A stretch of 64,000 nucleotides of DNA from Colletotrichum lupini (Eukaryota > Ascomycota > Sordariomycetes > Glomerellales > Glomerellaceae). Position numbers and translations under genes: made by a program. The DNA lies in contig NC_064681.1 of NCBI RefSeq assembly GCF_023278565.1, positions 3,658,001-3,722,000 of the forward strand, given 5' to 3'. Below are positions 47,970 to 58,965 of this stretch, one piece after another. Each line of letters opens with the position of its first letter. The first letter of the stretch is position 1. The notes beneath the pieces were generated by a model. That model was given only the letters and a program-made list of their open reading frames with translations. It was not told the origin of the DNA and did no database searches.

Positions 47970-49952
47970 ATGGCTACGATTGATATCGTTCTCGGCGCCC
48001 AGTGGGGGTAAGCTGTCAACATTCTCGCCGCCCAAATTTGCTCTACCTTTTTGCTCTACACATACATGCGTCTTCTCACCTCACAATATCCCGCTTCTCT
48101 CCTTTGTCTATCTTGTGCTATTGCGCACTGGTTACATTTCTCAATCTCTGGCCAGCAGAGTGATACATGACAGACAGGGACCTCAAGGGTGTACACGTAT
48201 CGGCCGTGTATGCGTATGCTCTCGATGGATCGCGACACATCGACAAACATTCACCTCTGCTGCGCCATTGAAGACCTGCCGCAGAACTACGCACTAACAT
48301 ATCGCGCTCAAATAGTGACGAGGGTAAGGGAAAGCTGGTCGACGTGTAAGCTATGCCCATTGACGCCCCCGGGCCCCTCTTCTGACATCCGCGATATAGC
48401 CTCGGACAAGACGCGCAGATTTGCGCCAGAGCTCAGGTTGGGTTTTTGGTACCTTTTGGATAATCAATGGCATGCTGATGGCCCTAGGGCGGACACAATG
48501 GTAGGAGTTACTCCAACTCCCGAAGCCATCGCGACGTGTAGTATCTAACCCGACCTCCAACAGCCGGTCACACCGTCATCGTCGATGGCGTCAGCTATGA
48601 CTTCCGTACGTGTTTATGTCCTCGCAACGCTCCTTTGACCCCCTTATGCTGATCCTCACCATCTACAGACCTTCTTCCCTCTGGTCTCCTGCACCAAAAG
48701 TGCATCAGCCTCATCGGATCCGGCGCCGTCGTCCACGTCCCGACCTTTTTCAAGGAGATGGCCGATCTCGAGGCCAAGGGCCTGAAGAACATCCGCGAGC
48801 GCCTCTTGGTGTCCGATCGCTGCCACATCATCACCGACTGCCACATCCAGGTCGATGGGTTGGAGGAGCAGGAGCTTGGCGGCAACAGCATCGGCACCAC
48901 CAAGCGCGGTATTGGCCCGACCTACAGCACCATGGCTGCCCGCAACGGTATCACCATCAGCGAGATGTTCGACGAGGAGCTCTTTGAGCACAAGCTTCGC
49001 CAGCTCGCTCAGGGTTTCAAGAAGCGCTTCGGCGACCTTCTTGTCTACGACGTTGAGGACGAGATCAAGCGCTTCAAGCAGTACAGAGAGGACCTCCGCG
49101 TAAGTTTCCTCGCGACGTTGAAATGCCGTATTGGTGACTAACATGCCTCCATAGACCTTTGTTGTCGATGCTGTCCCCATCATCGCCGACGCCCAGAGAA
49201 ACGGGAACAAGATCCTCGTTGAGGGTGCTCAAGCTGTCATGCTTGACTTGAGTACGTGAATACTATAGCATATTGATTATGGATGCCTTGCTAATCTTGA
49301 TAGACTTCGGTACTTACCCCTACGTTACATCATCCAACACTGGCCTCGGCGGTGTCTTCACTGGTGTAAGTTGAAGTAATCCTTGAATGAACAGACCAGT
49401 GCCCTGACATGTCACTAGCTCGGCCTCAACCCCAGAAAGATCAACAACGTCGTCGGTGTCGTCAAGTCCTACACCACCCGTGTCGGTGGTGGCGGTTTCC
49501 CCACGGAACTGCTCAACGAGACGGGCGAGAAGCTCCAGAAGATTGGCCACGAAATCGGTGTTTCCACCGGCCGCTCTCGCCGCTGCGGCTGGCTCGACCT
49601 GGTCGTCATCAAGTACTCGCACGACCTGAACCACTACACCGCTCTCAACCTTACCAAGCTCGACATCCTCGATACCTTCCCCACCATCAAGGTCGCCGTC
49701 GGCTACAAGAACAAGCACACTGGCGAGGAGTTCCCCTCCTTCCCTGCCAACATCAGGGCCCTTGATGACGCTGAGGTCGTGTACGAGGAGCTTGAGGGCT
49801 GGAACACGCCCACGACGGGCGCCAAGACGTACTATGACCTGCCCAAGCAGGCTCGCGCGTACGTTGAGTTCATTGAGAAGTTTGTTGGTGTCAAGGTTGT
49901 CTGGATCGGCACTGGCCCCAAGAGAGAAGACCTTATCTTCCGTGGATACTAG
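47970..49952 (+). CDS. ADE12: Adenylosuccinate synthetase (427 aa), nine exons including a 13-nt microexon
   Basis: Joins IMP and aspartate with GTP to give adenylosuccinate, the first committed step to AMP, in the cytosol. Exons are 47970-48007, 48316-48345, 48400-48436, 48488-48500, 48564-48605, 48669-49099, 49155-49251, 49304-49365 and 49419-49952, together 427 codons plus stop, the usual length. The joined 5' exons rebuild the phosphate loop [16 protein letters not shown] and the IMP loop [19 protein letters not shown], and every junction falls inside a conserved motif. Exon 4 is only 13 nt and supplies GGHNA. Further landmarks are [56 protein letters not shown] and the C-terminal [13 protein letters not shown]. 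Intron 1 is 308 nt. Normal single-copy housekeeping gene; identification is firm. Confidence 0.96.
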
Positions 49953-50600
49953 ATCCAGGTGTCCCCGTGCTTTAGGAGGAAAATGAACCCAGAGGGGTTA
50001 CGACATAAAGATGAGACGTTGAGTCTCTCCATGGAATTGTTGATAGAAGTTCCATTTGCACCTGAAAACAATAGATCGCACACAAGACCACAATTTTCGA
50101 GACTAGCATCTACAACGAGCTTTTGCCGCTCTTACAGTGTCACATATGATATATTGGCAGCAGTGTGTAAAGCACCGGCAGATTATCCGTAACCCCCCAG
50201 TAAGAGGGGCAACGAATTGGGACAATGACTCACATTTCGCTCAACCACACTGGCCAAATCCCAATGTCATCACCACAATCTTTTCCCAACGGGGCCGAGG
50301 AGATTCGTAATATCGACGACCCCAATTACACGGTTTACCCCCGACATCGGGAGGGGCTGAGGCATTTAGCCTGCCTCTCGGCCCCCCCTTCTCAATTCCG
50401 CCGAACAAACCAGCTAGCAAATTTTTTCACATTTACTCCAAATTGGGAGGTCGCCATTGGCCCGCTGCAGCAACATCACAGACCTCCAATCTGCCAGGGT
50501 AAAAACGTCAACCACACCCGCACAGTTCGCAACGAAACTTGAAGCCCAAACTGGGCGCAGCTGGGCACAGACGAGCATCAAAGATGTTCTTGAACTGTCT
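49953..50600. other. Intergenic stretch before tRNA-Arg
   Basis: No supported protein gene; it holds the 3' flank of adenylosuccinate synthetase. Confidence 0.6.
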
Positions 50601-50683
50601 GGCCGGTTGGCCCAATGGCAAGGCGTCTGACTACGATATACCGTGGAATCAGGAGATTGTGGGTTCGACCCCCATGCTGGTCA
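50601..50683 (+). tRNA. tRNA-Arg(ACG) with 11-nt intron
   Basis: Cloverleaf with a 7-bp acceptor stem (GGCCGGT and GCTGGTC, with G-U pairs), discriminator A at 50683, anticodon loop CTACGA-A with anticodon ACG at 50633-50635, and T loop TTCGACC. An 11-nt intron (50637-50647, TATACCGTGGA) lies one base 3' of the anticodon, the canonical site, and contains CCGT that can pair with the anticodon. Mature length is 72 nt. It decodes CGU and, after A34-to-I editing, CGC and CGA. Confidence 0.93.
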
Positions 50684-50688
50684 AAATC

Positions 50689-50692
50689 TTTT
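50689..50692 (+). terminator. RNA polymerase III terminator (T4)
   Basis: TTTT starting 6 bp after the tRNA-Arg 3' end. It is short but in the expected place. Confidence 0.5.
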
Positions 50693-50929
50693 GCCGGGTT
50701 GCCTTTTGGTTGTATTGTTGACACAAGGAGCGTTCCCGACGCTTGGTTGTGCGTTGTCTTGTGTTGTCCTTGTTCTCCTTTGAGTGTTTGTCATGTACTT
50801 GCCCTGTTTAGATTACCCCAATGTCACCTCTTTCATCCTTTTCAACACAGCTTCAGCATGTCTCTGAAATGGCCATGGAGTTTCTTTTGTCTTAAGCGAT
50901 GGGCTTGTTGTTTGATGCGTCAATGCCGA

Positions 50930-52637
50930 CTACATACGGAATCCATCGTCTTCCACTGAAAAGTGAGAGAACGTAACCGGTGTATCTTCAGTCTCCTTAA
51001 CTGAAGCCTGAGCAAAAATGCCCAGAATGGGTCCCGTGAAGTCCCGGGCATCAAGATCCTTGACCGGAACCACCCCGATCTCTTCCCAACTGCAATTATC
51101 CAGGTCAAGACTTTCGCTGCCAAAAGCAGCAACATCCTCGTCGAGCAGTGCAGCATAGAACTTCCACTCAGTCTCTGAAGCTTGGATCTTGAAATTGATC
51201 TTCCGTGTCTCGTTCCCCAGAGGAAGGGTTTTTGAAAAGACTTTGTCGAGGCCAGACGCAGAGTTGAAGGCATGGCAGACGATGGCCTTAGCATCAGAGT
51301 CGAACGCTATTGAGACGTGTCGGGCGCTGTCTCTGTACATTGCTAAACCTGCTCGAAGTCCCTTTGCTGACTTCATGTTGTCGTCTAGCTTGAGAGAAGC
51401 AATGGCGTAAGTTGCCAAAGATCTTTGCCTTCTCCCGAGAAAAGTGCAAGTTCCTGTAGGACTTGAGAATCCCTTGCGGCTTGGCAAGAGTGTAACTCTG
51501 TTTTCGTCATCCTCAGAGAGCCGATACTTGGAAAAGTCGGGATCCCTGATCAAGACATCCGTGACACCGGCAGGTGGTCTCAAAGCTTGTACATCCAAGC
51601 TCGATGCAGCCTCCACAAACCCCCTCTCAAACTCCATCTTGGGCTGAGTTATCCTTGGCCAATCCCCCTCAGGCCACTCAACAGGCGTCAGAAAACTCTC
51701 ACGCCCCAAGGCAGCGCATCCATCACCATCCCTCCTGACGCCGAGCACCGCAGCCCACCATGCTCCCCTCGCGTCCTGAAACAGTTCCCCGTGACCGATG
51801 TTCTGGATGTACTCATCCTTCCCATCCGCTGTCATGATCGGGTTCCCTTCGAAGCTTTCGTACGGTCCCCATATGTCTCTTGATCTCGCGATGGAAAGCA
51901 TGTGGTGCTCAAAAGTCCCGCCTTCGGCTACCAGGAGGTAATACAACCCATCGACTTTATACACATGCGGTCCCTCGGTGTCGTATCTCGCGTACCCGCC
52001 CCAAATCTCTCGTTGCTCGGAAAGCTGCTTCCCGGTGAGAACATCAACTTCAACTTGCTTGATCGTACAACTCGGCTGCTTTGAGCGGTCCATGACGAAG
52101 CAACCCTGGAAATACACGCGATCATCGTCATCGAAGAACAGACTTGGATCGATGCCGTGGAAGTCTACTGATACGGGGTCACTCCACTGTCCGCTCCAGA
52201 GATCAGAGCTATGAATGATAAAGTTCTGCAAGTCGGAAGATCCATTTGAGGAGCCGCAGTTTGTGCAGACGATGTAGAATCGCCCGCGGTGGTGACGGAT
52301 GGTGGCGGCGAAGAGGCCACCTGTTGCGATCATTGTGTGGCCGGTGTCAAGGGTGAAGGAGTTTGTGCCTGCGTTGGCGAGAGTGAGTTGCTCTGGGCGG
52401 TTGATTGCGTTGCCTGACGCAGCGAGTTAGCCAAGAATTGTTCTATTTTATGCGGTGAATCAATATTATACCTATATGCTTCCAGCTTTGTAAGTCACGG
52501 GAAGCGTAGATGGGTAGGCCGGGGAAGATGTGGAAGGATGAGGTGACGAGGTAGAAGATCCCATCGACCATGACGACCGAGGGGTCTGGAGCAAAGCCCG
52601 GAATGATGGGGTTCTGAAACTCTGTCATGTTTGCCAT
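50930..52637 (-). CDS. GH43 glycoside hydrolase, beta-xylosidase / alpha-L-arabinofuranosidase type (549 aa)
   Basis: Five-bladed beta-propeller enzyme acting on xylo- or arabino-oligosaccharides. Exons on the minus strand are 52472-52637 and 50930-52413, giving 549 residues. The start reads EFQNPIIPGFAPDPSVV with the catalytic base Asp18. Next are GIDPSLFFDDDDRVYF, carrying the pKa-tuning Asp, and IGHGELFQDARGAWW, carrying the acid Glu. After the propeller (about residue 320) comes a C-terminal beta-sandwich of about 220 residues starting near FSKYRLSEDD, the usual two-domain build of GH43 xylosidases. There is no signal peptide, so it is probably intracellular and acts on imported oligosaccharides. 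The splice (a GTATAATATT donor of weak consensus) restores WKHIGNAINRPEQL. Confidence 0.93.
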
Positions 52638-53177
52638 CTTCAGTTACTACGCGAGCTTCAGATGGTTCCGATAGCATTTTGACTGCTTGTGATCACGTCT
52701 CGTGGGTTGCTCGTCACTTATAAGGCCGCCGAACATGACGGGGCATTGTCTCCGTCCCCCGCACCGGAACCCGGAGTTGGTCCCGTTGAGGCCCACTTGG
52801 ACATTTGACAATTCCCCGCGGAGAATTAGGCATGTTGGGCAATCCTCCGACTGATGTCGGTCTAGAGAAGCTTCCCAGGCCAGGGTTTATCTAGTCTCTC
52901 CAGAATTTCCTCTCGCCGAATTGCCATCTTGAGAAATCGTGCTTTGATGACGAACCAACAGCGAACAGCTTACTTCTGAGCACTAGTTCCTAACATAGTA
53001 AGCCTTGAGGGCGGTTCCGCTATGTAGTATGTGACCAAAGGAGTCTCAAATCCTTTGCCCACTTTAGAATCGAAAAGCTTAGAGGACAGGGCACTTGACC
53101 GTCAAAGTCGTTCATTACGATTAGATTGTTTAGCTGAAATGCTTGAACAAAACCCTCTCTCAAGCGTGTTCCGTCGC
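52638..53177. other. Upstream region of the GH43 gene
   Basis: No supported gene. It lies between the GH43 start and the 3' end of the M14 peptidase gene. Confidence 0.6.
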
Positions 53178-54882
53178 CTATGCCATGACACGGTAAACTT
53201 GATACTCATCACCAACGCTCACCGGCAGAACGTTAAAGGTAGCATAAGAGTCGATACCTTCAGGCTCAAGAGTCACAAACGCGTGCGCCGCATTCTTCTG
53301 CCTAGTACTGACCCAGAACCCGCCAGCCGGGATCCGAACCTCCTTGACCACGGTCTCCGTCGTCACAGTCGTGCGAGCAATTCCCTCATACTTTGTCCGC
53401 GCTACTTCGGCACTCGTGATGTTGAATGCCTCAACCTCGCCTTGGAAATCAGATTGTAACGTCTGTACTTCCACGCCAGTAATTCGCAGACGCTCAGCCA
53501 CATCAGCCCACGCGCGTGAAAAGACATAGGCCTCTGGTCTCGCACGGGTGAGGTTTGCTACCACGGGTGTGGTGTTGAGGAACTGTACAGGAATATCAAC
53601 GAGGTCTCCCGTCATCGCTTCGATGAACTGCCAAGTGATGTTGGTCGGCCGAGCAGACTCCGTAACAATGATGTCGTCGGTGCTGGCGATGAACTTTGCG
53701 CGCGCGTTTTCCACTGTCGAGAGTACTTCTTCGGCCCTATCAGCAGCCGTCTGAACGATTGTCTCGACCATCGTCAGGCCCGTTGCGACGCGGCGCTGCC
53801 AGTGCTGGTCTGCTAGTCCGATGCCTCGTGTCTCGGTCAGGAACATGATGGCTTGGGTCAGTGCAACGGCACTATCTCCGATTTTGGCGTCACCGGTGGT
53901 TTCTTCCAGAACGAGATTGTCTGTGCCCGAGGGACCGACGATATAAGGGCCCCATCGGAGACCTCGTCTCTCCATAGCTGCGGCAATGTTGTTCGCGAAG
54001 ACGGCTTCGGACATGTTCCGGATATCGGGATGGATGTTTGCGTTCTTCATGGCGGAGAACTGGCCGTCTTGGGCATCTACCCATTGCTCGTTGGCCCCAA
54101 AGGGTGTAGTAGGGCTATACTCGTGACAATCTACACCGACATGAGGCGCGAAGCTCACCATCAGCTGCTTGATGTCCCGAGTCTGCTGGCGCGCAAGTTT
54201 CGTGTGGTCGCGGTTCGGGTCGAAGCTGGTCGCAAAGTATCGTTGGAAGTACGCCACACCGTCCGGATTGTATCTCGGGAGCATCATGATCTCGACTTTC
54301 TCAAGGATTGAAGCCGCCCAGGTGGCATTGGCGTCGAACCTGCCAAGGAGGGCGAGCAGGGCCTGGTCACCAGCTGGTTCGTTTCCGTGGACGCCGCCCT
54401 GCATCCAGATGCGTACTTTTGAAGGTGCGCCAGCATTGCCGTAGGTGTTCTGGCTGGTATCCGTCGGGACGCCTTTTGAGGTAGACAGGTAGACGAAAGG
54501 AATCGAGCGGCCTTCTTCCGACTTGAAGTCGGGGCTGTGGTAGGTCATCCACTCATTGCGCGCTGCGAGAGTTTGGAGGAAGTAGTCTGCCGATCATAAG
54601 TCCTTAGAGTTGGGCCGCAGAGTTAAGCATCTCAATTCAATTCGACTCACCGAGAGTGGTCTGGTCTGTCGGGCCGCTCGTGCCATTAGCAAAGGTGGCC
54701 GGGACACCGTCCGGGTTGGCGAAAGCGGGCGAGCGCAGGTCAACATGTTCAACTTCTGGGAAGTTCGCCGCTACTACTTCGCTATCCGGGACTACCTCAA
54801 CCTGGTTGCTAGCATACGTGAGCTGAGCAGCAGCAAGGCCTGCGCGAAGCAGGGCGAAAGCCGCAATCTCTGGAACGTGCAT
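53178..54882 (-). CDS. M14-family zinc carboxypeptidase, secreted (546 aa)
   Basis: Exons on the minus strand are 54651-54882 and 53178-54586, with a GTGAGT donor, giving 546 residues. The ATG at 54882 opens MHVPEIAAFALLRAGLAAAQ, a signal peptide; upstream in-frame codons lack an ATG with better context. The zinc site of funnelin peptidases is visible: His144 and Glu147 in GGVHGNEPAGDQ and His232 in VGVDCHEYSP. PRYNPDGVAYF and FDPNRDHTK supply the substrate Asn/Arg region. The catalytic Glu is expected in NLVLEETTGDAK (Glu305 or 306). A C-terminal extension of about 200 residues follows the catalytic domain. It likely removes C-terminal residues from peptides outside the cell. Specificity (A- or B-type) is not predictable here. 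Confidence 0.92.
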
Positions 54883-55957
54883 TGTCAAGCACGGAGTTGG
54901 TTCCGGAGTTTTAAGGGTTGTTTGAGGTTGAAGGCGCAAGACGGTCAGGACCAACGGACAGCACACAATGCGACCATGTCTACTATTTTATTGATCCTCA
55001 CCGGGGCCCTTCGGCCTTCAGCCGACGCCGATAGTGTCGCCAAGGCCTCATTTACCCTGCCCCAATGCCAGAGACGTCATGATATTTCCTCTCGCGGTAC
55101 GATGATCACGGTACTTGTCCCCGAACTATGCGGAAATAGGAATGTGTTTACCTTCGGTGTGGAGGAGGCCCCTCAAAGTGTGGGGTGGAAAAGTCTTGGA
55201 ACAACCTCTAAAGCTTCCAGCGGTGTCGCTCGCCAAGAGGTGTTATCTTGCCAAGACCCCAAAGGACCAGGCCGCCGGGCCAAGGAGCAATTGGGCAATC
55301 AAATCTATGTTACTTAGCATCTTTACTCATCGATTTACTCTCGTGGAAAACTCACTTTCGGCCCTTTCATCGGCGAAGTCTTGGTTTTCGACTCACAACT
55401 CTCAAGCCGGCAAGACCATAAGTGATATCGATGTCGGAAAGCTGACATGCCACGGATTATGAGACGGTGGCTACGATAAGATTAAGCCTCTTGCAAATGC
55501 TCGAAGTCAGTAATAATACAACTTTCCTGTGGTCTGATCTAAATTATGACAATAACATGTCTTCACGAAGCTTTCGGCAAGATCATGGGATCGATATCCA
55601 TGTCTCAATGTTTCCTCTGACCACACAAATATGATTCTGTCACAGAAAGTGGGCCCACCCCATTTGGGCAGCATTAACTTCACTTACTTTTCGTGACATA
55701 TTAATCCTAGCCCCATCCGCTGGCGATGCGATTTGGGGAGTCTACACCCAGGAGTTTAGTAAGATTGAATGGAAGAATTGTTCCTTGTCAAGACATGCAT
55801 CATTGCTCCACAGGTTAATAATCGTTTTAAATCAAGACTCGGAAGCGGACTGATAGAGTCGGTAGTTCCTCACTATGAGTTTTTCGGCTTTTCTATTTCA
55901 CATCTATCTTCGACTCCAGTCCGCTTCCAGATTGCTTCAACGCGCGCCCAGTCTGTT
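54883..55957. other. Gene-less stretch
   Basis: No supported gene. The left part is the M14 peptidase upstream region and the right part is the 3' flank of the minus-strand ABM gene. Confidence 0.55.
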
Positions 55958-56395
55958 TCACGACTTCTGATACGTATGGCGAGGTCCAAGAGAGCTCAAA
56001 ATTCTCAGCTCCCGCGGTGCAATGTAAAACGGTTCCGTAGCGTCAAAGTAGTCATTATAATAGTCCTTCGTCATTTGGTGCTGCGGATTCATTACACCCA
56101 TCAGCCAAAGGCCATACACGGGAAGCCACTCCAACTAACCTTCATTATCCAGTCTACTGGCTCTGACCTAGAAGAACATCAGAAAACATTCTCCAACGTC
56201 ATTCATGAGCTTGGGCGAAGCATACCATTTCTCAATCCACGTAATCGTACCAGGAGAGTCATGAACTTGATACATCTCGAAATACATCAGCTCGGATTCT
56301 TTCTTCATCTTTTCAATTGTCGGTTCCGCAGCCCGCAGAAATCTCGAGACATCCTGCGGCGCAACGTGAACAGTGACATGAAAGACCGTTGACAT
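55958..56395 (-). CDS. ABM-domain (antibiotic biosynthesis monooxygenase-like) protein (106 aa)
   Basis: Small ferredoxin-like alpha/beta-fold protein of the ABM family, whose members act as cofactor-free monooxygenases or as dimeric accessory proteins. My model has exons 56198-56395 and 55958-56080 on the minus strand, 66 plus 40 residues. Exon 1 carries FHVTVHVAPQDVSRFL, ESELMYFEMYQVHDSPGT and TWIEKWYASPKL. Exon 2 carries KDYYNDYFDATEPFYIAPRE, the family's conserved end. The exon join gives KLMNDHQMTKDYY, as expected, but the donor (GACGTTGGA) is a weak match. If intron 1 is retained the protein ends after ECFLMFF at 56168. The specific role is unknown. Confidence 0.75.
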
Positions 56396-57711
56396 GGCTG
56401 CTTTGTTCTGCTTGAGTGCTGAAGAACGATGGTAGTCGGACGAAAGCCTGATGCGCTGATGTCAAAGCTGCGAAGCTCTGATCCCGGGGAGCTCGGCCTT
56501 TAAGTAGTCCGCAATAACAGTCGCCCCGAAGATCCGAGGCCATTGCCGACGGTAGCTCAGAGGATGAAACGTCTGATGTCTGACCAGATGTGTAGACAGC
56601 TTAGTCAGTACGCAACGGCTTGTTATGCGTTGTACTAATTCGAACTCAATTTGTGATGTCATCTTAGATGCCTAATTCTCTGCTTCGACGTGGGCAATCC
56701 TTGTCTCGTCTTCTTAATGACCGTCTTCGAATACTGGGCCAGCTAGGAATTGATCTAATCCATCGAATAGTTTGCATAATAATGCAATTCTGCGGTAGGT
56801 GTGTTGAGAAACACATGATCATGGCCTTCTTTAAATTGACCGAAAGGGCAAGAAGGCCCGCGATGGCACAACTGTGCCCTCGATAAGTTCAGGTTGAACG
56901 AATACATGTTGCTAATTGGCCTTACTCAGAACATTGCAAAAGCATCGCTAACGGCCCATCAATAACTAAAACCTGTCAATAAAGCCTTTAGTACTCTAGA
57001 AGAACCGCTCGTATTTGGCATGTCGCCATGGACCTTGAAATACCAGGCAAGGCCGTTAGGTGCAGAACCCGAGCTTCTCAGGACAGTTCCGGCTACCTAA
57101 CAGTTCAAAAGAACAGAAGGTAGAGTCATGAAATACATGCCAAAAAGTTCAAGCAATGGTGTCACCGCCTTGTCGTGTACTTAAGTGTATCGGAACGGGC
57201 TGCATCAGCGCAGGCGCAACGATCAACAGCGTGCTAGGAACACAGAATGAAACAACATACGCTTGAAGACTCGTGCAATCGGCCTAAGCAGAAGAAACGG
57301 TGTTCTCCTGCTATTGTTAAGGTAAAGGTATGGAAGACCGAACAGGCTTTGAACCCAATTTGAACAGAAGTACCTTGTGCTGCTTACATGTATGGACATT
57401 AAGGCAGGCCCCGACGTAACCTGGTTGGCTACCTATGAGCATTAAAATTATCCTATAAATTTTGGATACTTTCTTTCCTCTCCGACGTTTAAACATGGAG
57501 TTGCCATCAACGACCTCACTTAAGAGACTTGCCATCCATCACCGACCCACCCTGTGTGGCCTCCTCTTACATCTTCCCGCGATCACCGATCAAATCCACC
57601 TGTCATCCATTGGATTCACTACAGATCATATCATTTCAATCCGGTGGTACGGTACAATTTATTCGAAATCTTACCACAAGCCAGCACTTATCAATTCTAC
57701 CTTAGGTCAAG
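56396..57711. other. Gene-less stretch
   Basis: No supported gene; only short frames without motif. The right-most 200 bases are the promoter of the Cys-rich secreted protein gene. Confidence 0.55.
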
Positions 57712-57993
57712 ATGATGCCAATCTCCTTCATGATGGCCATCCTTGCTGGAATCACGTTGTCCGTGGCCACTGACGTCCCAATACGAGAGCAAGACATATT
57801 TCCTTGCAATTGTATTTTTATTTTCAACAAATGGAATCCTGTTCATGCAGATCACGTTGCTAGCTACGAGTGCTGTTATCTTGCGGGAGGCCAGTGGAAC
57901 GGCACAACATGTCCCCTGAATTATCGGAACCCTCGAGAATTAAGACAATTTTCGAAATGCTGCGAAAAGAATGGGGGATTTGGATGTATCTAG
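57712..57993 (+). CDS. Small secreted eight-cysteine protein (93 aa)
   Basis: Single exon from the first of two adjacent ATGs at 57712. The N terminus MMPISFMMAILAGITLSVA is a signal peptide; cleavage is expected near residue 19. The mature part is about 74 residues with eight cysteines: C32, C34, C54, C55, C67, C83, C84, C92. Two CC pairs recall hydrophobins, but the order (C, C, CC, C, CC, C) and the hydrophilic character do not fit that family. One N-glycosylation sequon (NGT) lies at 63-65. Candidate effector or wall protein; family not recognised. It is convergent with the SUR7-like gene, 92 bp away. Confidence 0.6.
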   Translation: MMPISFMMAILAGITLSVATDVPIREQDIFPCNCIFIFNKWNPVHADHVASYECCYLAGGQWNGTTCPLNYRNPRELRQFSKCCEKNGGFGCI

Positions 57994-58085
57994 AAATTCA
58001 CGTAGCATCTGCGTCCCAGTTAATCTACGGGCCGAGGAGACATCGAATCTGACAGCGACGCCTTTTTCTCGCATATCGCGAACAT

Positions 58086-58965
58086 TCAAGATCCCACCCC
58101 CGATGATCTGCCCTCTGATGGCGAGTAGCTGGCTTTTTCTCTGCTATCATCACCGACTCTCTGTCGGGTCTGTCGCACTTCAGCTAGCCATGCAAACATG
58201 AAAACTGCTGCGCTCAGCAATAACACGGCACAAGCAGCAACTAAGGTCCAAGAACAAGCCCCGTATTTCGTTGAGATATCGTGCAAGTTTCGTACGTTCG
58301 TAGCCAGCCGCAAATCTGTGCTTCTCGGCAACTCTTTTCTTATTTTCTCGAACAGTGAGAAAATGCAGCCAAGCGCCGATACGGCGAATATGAATGATAA
58401 AACCGCAAGGATCGCGCTGGCCAAGGTTGTGAGACGATTGAGTTTGACAAGGCTGGCAAGTGCAGAAAGAAGACCCAGTCCAGATGTAGCAGTGGCAACG
58501 GCAGGCAATGGGAATCCTAGTGTCAAGTCGCGCATTCCTCTGCTTTCTATCGAGGAGGGAAACCCGATGATCATGGGGCGGATAATGGCGGCTGGATCAT
58601 AGCCCGCCGAGCCTCCGACTCTAAGACATCCCTGTGGGTATCTTGGCCTAGATAGAACATGATGTTTGAGTACTGCGATCTTCTCTCAGATAGTTCGTAT
58701 AAATCTTATCATACTGAACTATTACAAGGTGGGGTGTCACGCTCGTGACTTACCATGTGGCAGCCGTTGCTTGACACCAACCCCAAAGCCCGAAGTCAAG
58801 AACAATAGATGGTCCAATTGACCCACCTGCTCCACGTCTGGTCGCCTCCAATGTGAAGATTGACAAACTTGTGTTGGGGACAGATATGCAAGTGGCAAGA
58901 AGAAGCCCGAAGGAAGCAACGAGCAAAGCTGCACCGACGGCTGCAAATAGCCGAGGGGACGGCAT
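58086..58965 (-). CDS. SUR7/PalI-family four-helix membrane protein (257 aa)
   Basis: Exons on the minus strand are 58754-58965 and 58086-58647, giving 257 residues. Helix 1 is LFAAVGAALLVASFGLLLAT. The extracellular loop contains the family motif FGLWGWC and, from exon 2, GCLRVGGSAGYDPA with the second cysteine. Helices 2-4 follow (TSGLGLLSALASLV, LASAILAVLSFIFAVSALGC, WTLVAACAVLLLSAAVFMFA). A Ser- and charge-rich cytoplasmic tail closes the protein. SUR7-type proteins sit at the plasma membrane (eisosomes), and PalI relatives take part in ambient pH sensing. The splice reconstitutes W-P-R-Y across the junction in the correct frame. Which of the two branches it belongs to is not settled here. 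Confidence 0.8.

Noticed and set aside
48656..49210. A 184-codon minus-strand frame antisense to adenylosuccinate synthetase.
   Set aside because: Shadow of a strongly biased coding exon; no independent evidence.
54610..55317. A 235-codon plus-strand frame over the start of the M14 peptidase gene.
   Set aside because: Antisense to exon 1 of the peptidase; composition is not protein-like and no motif is present.
55769..56392. A 207-codon plus-strand frame over the ABM gene.
   Set aside because: Antisense to the conserved ABM domain and rich in rare residues; the minus-strand gene explains the signal.
57712..57993. Hydrophobin assignment for the eight-cysteine protein.
   Set aside because: Cysteine order is C, C, CC, C, CC, C instead of C, CC, C, C, CC, C, and hydrophobic patches are lacking.
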